Part shown: positions 5,728 through 8,398 of the stretch, piece by piece | How positions within the stretch are numbered: position 1 is the first letter of the stretch | How the letters are laid out: each line of letters begins with the position of its first letter | Assembly (NCBI GenBank): GCA_023248365.1 | Contig: JAHFER010000039.1 | Coordinates: 1-8,398, forward strand | Reading direction: 5' to 3' | Source: Nitrospirota bacterium | GTDB lineage: Bacteria > Nitrospirota > 9FT-COMBO-42-15 > HDB-SIOI813 | Length of the DNA stretch: 8,398 bases | The notes under the pieces: model-generated | What the model saw: the letters and a program-made list of their open reading frames with translations, nothing else | What the model was told of the DNA's origin: nothing | Database searches by the model: none | Translations under genes and position numbers: made by a program

Positions 5728-6489
5728 TTATTTTTTCCCTTTAGGTTCTATCTTAACCGGTTGGTTACCGGGTTGTTGTTGTATTGTAACAGCATTCCCC
5801 TGAATTTTGTTTAATTTAGCAATAGCATCCTGGGTCCACGGTGAATTTGGATATGCCTTTTTTAGATACTCATATCTCTCTTTTGCAGAAGCCTTATCAC
5901 CTGATGCCTCATATGCCAGAGCAGTTTCATACACTGCCCTGTCAGCAACCAGAGAATTTCCCAGTGATGATACCTGCTTAAATACTGATATTGCACTGGT
6001 ATAGTCTTTTTTATTCATGTACGCATATCCAAGATTAATATATGCCAGGGGAAGGACTGTCTTCTCGCTTTTGTATTTTTCTATTATCTTCTGATATGTC
6101 TTAATAGCCTCATCCGTTTGTCCCATGCTGAGATAACTATTGCCCAGATAATACATGGCAATGGGGGCATTCCCGCCTGATGAATACTTATCAATTATCT
6201 TCTGGTAGGAAGATACTGCATCTTTATAATCACCCTCTACATAATAATTATATGCAGCGCTCTCTAATACTGATGCCTCCTTATTCCATCTGCCGGACAT
6301 GAAGTAATAAATGATGGCTCCTGCACATAGGACAACGAGTACTGAAATTGATGCAAATATAACCGTTCGGTTCTTATCAAAAGAGTCCTCTACTTTAAAA
6401 GTTAAATCATCATACAGACTATGAAGCCGTTCTGTTTCCGTTACTGTTGCTGTTTCCTTCTTTTTAGCAGCCTTCTTCTTTATTTTCAC
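5728..6489 (-). CDS. Membrane-anchored tetratricopeptide-repeat protein
   Basis: The product has 253 residues: a very lysine-rich N-terminus (MKIKKKAAKKK), one hydrophobic segment at about 43-64 (TVIFASISVLVVLCAGAIIYYF), then about four TPR-type helical pairs at roughly 75-102, 110-141, 147-173 and 184-214. It ends in a Gln/Pro/Lys-rich tail. The repeats carry typical TPR spacing (for example YYLGNSYLSMGQTDEAIKTY and INLGYAYMNKKDYTSAISVF). The positive N-terminus suggests it stays cytoplasmic with the repeats in the periplasm, resembling YfgM-like proteins in layout, though I see no basis for naming it so. TPRs hold protein partners, so a scaffold role in the envelope is a fair inference. The start is a GTG at 6489 preceded by AGAGGTG. 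The decarboxylase gene follows 165 bp downstream on the same strand, beyond the palindrome. Confidence 0.85.
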   Translation of the reverse strand: MKIKKKAAKKKETATVTETERLHSLYDDLTFKVEDSFDKNRTVIFASISVLVVLCAGAIIYYFMSGRWNKEASVLESAAYNYYVEGDYKDAVSSYQKIIDKYSSGGNAPIAMYYLGNSYLSMGQTDEAIKTYQKIIEKYKSEKTVLPLAYINLGYAYMNKKDYTSAISVFKQVSSLGNSLVADRAVYETALAYEASGDKASAKERYEYLKKAYPNSPWTQDAIAKLNKIQGNAVTIQQQPGNQPVKIEPKGKK

Positions 6490-6518
6490 AATTCACCTCT
6501 ATGGTTTTAAACTTAAAA

Positions 6519-6547
6519 AGTGTAAGTAAATTATTCTTCCTTGTCAA
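6519..6547 (-). promoter_or_regulatory. Sigma-70-type promoter for the TPR gene
   Basis: On the minus strand a perfect TTGACA (6547-6542) is followed by a 17-bp spacer and TACACT (6524-6519; four of six to consensus). Transcription would start near 6512, about 23 bases before the GTG of the TPR gene. It is back-to-back with the plus-strand TATAAT at 6551-6556, only three bases away. Confidence 0.6.
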
Positions 6548-6550
6548 GTG

Positions 6551-6556
6551 TATAAT
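6551..6556 (+). promoter_or_regulatory. Candidate -10 element for the GAF-domain gene
   Basis: A perfect TATAAT on the plus strand that would start transcription near 6563. No good -35 lies at the right distance and it lacks a TGn extension, so it may be weak or need an activator. If real, it makes the GTG at 6548 and the ATG at 6560 unlikely as start codons and favours the ATG at 6578. Confidence 0.4.
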
Positions 6557-6577
6557 ACTATGGTATTTTCTATCTTG

Positions 6578-7375
6578 ATGGAAGATTACATAAAACAGCT
6601 TAAGACAATAGAAAAAAAGAGAGGGGAACTTCTTAGTCTTGAGATAGTTATATTAGCCTTATTAACATGTGCCGTTATCGTCTTATCTATTTTAGAACAG
6701 AAATACCTTACGCTCTTTTTCCTAGGACTACTTACAACCCTGTTCTCTATTTATGTAATCAATAAAGAAAAGGAATTTAAAAGGCTCAACAATACCCTTA
6801 CTGAAGAGCAGTTTAAAAACATTGAAGAGCGTATACGGTCAGCATCTGTGAAAGAAAGGTTAAACGAGGTAGCGCTGTTGTACAGGGTAGGCCGGATAAG
6901 CGTGTCTTCTCTTACGCTTCAGAAAAAGCTTGATAAGATATTACATCTCGCATTCGGTCTTGTAAAAGCAGACCGTGCTTCGATTATGCTTCCGAATGAG
7001 GTAACAAATACCTTTATAATAGCAAGCTCCATAGGTTTTGAAGAAACCATCTTAAGAAACTCCTCTCAAAAGATAGAAGAAGGGGTCGCAGGGTGGGTCT
7101 TTAAGAATAAGACACCTCTTATTCTTACTGGAAATATAGAAGACAGCAGAATTAAAAATCTTGCTAAGAAAATGGACGTGATAAACTCTTCAATATGCCT
7201 TCCAATAAAATTAAAAGGAAAGGTAATCGGGATTATGAACCTTAGTTATCTTAAGGGTACAGAAAGGGTTTTTGCAGAACATAATCTCAGGTTACTGTCT
7301 CTCTTTACAAGATATATAGCAACCACAATAGAACATACGCAGATTGCCATAAAGAAACGATTAATACCTTCATGA
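6578..7375 (+). CDS. Two-TM membrane protein with a C-terminal GAF domain and no output domain
   Basis: Numbering from the ATG at 6578 gives 265 residues. Two hydrophobic segments (about 19-38 and 43-61) form a short hairpin in the inner membrane. A charged linker (about 63-95) and a GAF domain (about 105-258) follow. The GAF part shows the usual pattern: LTLQKKLDKILHLAFGLVKADRASIML, then IEEGVAGWVFKNKTPLIL, then SSICLPIKLKGKVIGIMNLSY. GAF domains bind small ligands or pair with other proteins. No kinase, GGDEF, phosphatase or DNA-binding domain follows, so the protein must signal through a partner or hold a ligand. The frame is also open from a GTG at 6548 and an ATG at 6560; none of the three has a ribosome binding site, and I chose 6578 because it lies downstream of the TATAAT. 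The 3' end overlaps the tatC stop by six bases. Confidence 0.8.
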   Translation: MEDYIKQLKTIEKKRGELLSLEIVILALLTCAVIVLSILEQKYLTLFFLGLLTTLFSIYVINKEKEFKRLNNTLTEEQFKNIEERIRSASVKERLNEVALLYRVGRISVSSLTLQKKLDKILHLAFGLVKADRASIMLPNEVTNTFIIASSIGFEETILRNSSQKIEEGVAGWVFKNKTPLILTGNIEDSRIKNLAKKMDVINSSICLPIKLKGKVIGIMNLSYLKGTERVFAEHNLRLLSLFTRYIATTIEHTQIAIKKRLIPS

Positions 7376-8119
7376 AGAAGCAGATGACCTCTTTTTAACA
7401 TCCCTGCAAAAAATTCTTGCCCCGATAATTCCTATTTCATAAAGGACAATCAGAGGAATGGCCATCAGCAATTGATTAAACACATCAGGAGTCGGCGTAA
7501 GTACTGCTGCTATAATAAAATTAATCAGAATTGCATACTTTCTATTCTTAGATAAAAATTCCGGTGTTAGCAAACCTATCTTAGTAAGAAAAATCATTAC
7601 AAGCGGAAGCTCAAAGATCAGCCCGAAGGCAAGCATAAACTTTAGCACAAAATCAAGGTATGCGGCAATTGATATGAGCGGCTTAATGTCAGCGGTTTTA
7701 TAGGTCATAAGGAAATTCAGGGCATACTTCAATACCACTGTGTAACAAAATACAAGTCCTGTGGCAAAGAGAACCACACCGGAAATAAGGAATGGCAGTG
7801 CGTACCTTCTTTCATTGGCAAGAAGGGCCGGTGAGAAAAATTTCCAGACTTCGTACAGAACAACAGGGAATGCAAGGACAATTCCGGCAAACATGGCGAC
7901 CTTAAAATTTGTCCAAAGAGCCTCTGCAGGTGTCAGGAAAATAAATTGTGGTCTGTTTTCAACAAAAATAAGTCTTGTGAGGAATCTCAGCAACTGCTCT
8001 GAAAAATAAAAAGAAATCACAAAACCTGCTGCAATCGCCACAACAGAGATTATTAAACATACTCTCAGATCCGATAGATGTCCTGTCAGGGACATCCTTT
8101 TATCGTTAGCCTCTTTCAT
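7370..8119 (-). CDS. tatC: Sec-independent (Tat) protein translocase subunit TatC
   Basis: TatC is the inner-membrane receptor that recognises twin-arginine signal peptides and, with TatA/TatB, moves folded proteins across the membrane. The 249-residue product has the expected six hydrophobic segments and family motifs: SLTGHLSDLRV at 10-20 before the first membrane helix, FLTPAEALWTNFKV at 61-74, YEVWKFFSPALLANERR at 89-105 with Glu103, and FGLIFELPL with Glu170 (both match key E. coli positions). VLTPTPDVFNQLLMAIPLIVLYE lies near 206-228. Cys21 stands where HLxELRxR proteins carry a second Arg; the first (Arg19) is kept. The ATG at 8119 lacks a clear ribosome site and follows the DUF465 gene by 27 bp. 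No tatA or tatB is in the window. The stop TGA is shared head-on with the GAF gene. Confidence 0.96.
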   Translation of the reverse strand: MKEANDKRMSLTGHLSDLRVCLIISVVAIAAGFVISFYFSEQLLRFLTRLIFVENRPQFIFLTPAEALWTNFKVAMFAGIVLAFPVVLYEVWKFFSPALLANERRYALPFLISGVVLFATGLVFCYTVVLKYALNFLMTYKTADIKPLISIAAYLDFVLKFMLAFGLIFELPLVMIFLTKIGLLTPEFLSKNRKYAILINFIIAAVLTPTPDVFNQLLMAIPLIVLYEIGIIGARIFCRDVKKRSSASS

Positions 8120-8146
8120 AAATAGATTAAAACTAAACAGGGTATC

Positions 8147-8383
8147 CTATTTAGAATTTTCTTTACTCTCTTCCATTCTTACTATCTCCTTAATCTTATC
8201 CTTAGAAATGAGTTTTTCTTTCTGAAGGTTTTTCCTTAACACCTCTTCTTCTGGAGTAAGCACATGCTTCCTGTTCAAACTCCTTATCTCCTTCTCAAGC
8301 CTCTTATGCTTTTCTTCCCACATCACAAAATCATCATTAACCCTGCGTAACCTGTCTAAAAGAGCGCTATGCTTTTCAACCAT
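8147..8383 (-). CDS. Small DUF465 (YdcH-like) coiled-coil protein
   Basis: Encodes 78 residues, nearly all helical and highly charged. The pattern DDFVMWEEKHKRLEKEIRSL (17-36), then a turn and EEEVLRKNLQKEKLISKDKIKEIV, matches the DUF465 helical hairpin, where a short loop joins two helices and LKxxKLxLKDxI is typical of the second. The usual function is unknown. A purine-rich GGGGGAG on the minus strand lies eight bases before the ATG and supports the start. It is 27 bp upstream of tatC in the same direction, so the two are probably co-transcribed. The region upstream of it lies outside the window. The family call is moderately sure, since the match rests on a small helical pattern. Confidence 0.75.
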   Translation of the reverse strand: MVEKHSALLDRLRRVNDDFVMWEEKHKRLEKEIRSLNRKHVLTPEEEVLRKNLQKEKLISKDKIKEIVRMEESKENSK

Positions 8384-8398
8384 TTAAGTTTCTCCCCC

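Noticed and set aside
5583..5730. Target-site duplication around the larger palindrome
   Set aside because: The flanks share only a short AACT-like stretch at unequal distances, too little to support a duplication.
5807..6004. Plus-strand frame opposite the TPR gene
   Set aside because: Shadow of repeated TPR codons.
7761..8009. Plus-strand frame opposite tatC
   Set aside because: Shadow of a secure tatC gene.

Overview
The window looks like ordinary chromosomal DNA from an AT-rich, diderm (Gram-negative-type) bacterium. A Tat translocase gene, a periplasmic DUF3108 protein with a Sec-type signal, a nucleotide-sugar enzyme and c-di-GMP signalling genes all point that way. The gene mix and two families of intergenic palindromes resemble uncultured Nitrospirota- or deltaproteobacteria-like lineages. 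That placement is a low-confidence inference from general resemblance, since there is no rRNA or other strong phylogenetic marker. No phage, plasmid, CRISPR, transposase or tRNA was seen.

Layout from left to right. Positions 1-658 (minus) hold the N-terminal 219 residues of RecG, cut by the window edge. It diverges from rpmB (866-1057, plus; zinc-ribbon ribosomal protein L28), and the gap carries a dRS3-like double hairpin. After rpmB comes a 250-bp spacer filled by a second type of palindrome built from CACAGAG-type arms. A minus-strand series then reads right to left: a GAF-GGDEF diguanylate cyclase (3596-2346), a PilZ protein (2322-1738) and a RidA-family deaminase (1707-1309). It sits behind a strong extended -10 promoter (3697-3670). 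This is a maker-plus-receptor c-di-GMP module with a metabolic housekeeping gene at its tail.

Further right, also on the minus strand, are a membrane-anchored TPR protein (6489-5728), a UDP-glucuronate decarboxylase (5562-4621) and a DUF3108 exported protein (4702-3869). The last two overlap. A second, larger copy of the dRS3-like palindrome lies between the TPR gene and the decarboxylase. Together they suggest envelope or polysaccharide work. A divergent plus-strand gene (6578-7375) encodes a two-TM GAF sensor without an output domain. It ends tail-to-tail with tatC (8119-7370), the two sharing the palindrome TCATGA as their stops. A small DUF465 gene (8383-8147) precedes tatC in the same direction.

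Nothing here is clearly a new biological system. The most rewarding points are the c-di-GMP pair with its promoter and start-site evidence, the long insertion in the PilZ protein, the two palindrome families (one next to a recG start that has no ribosome binding site), and the odd start of the DUF3108 gene.
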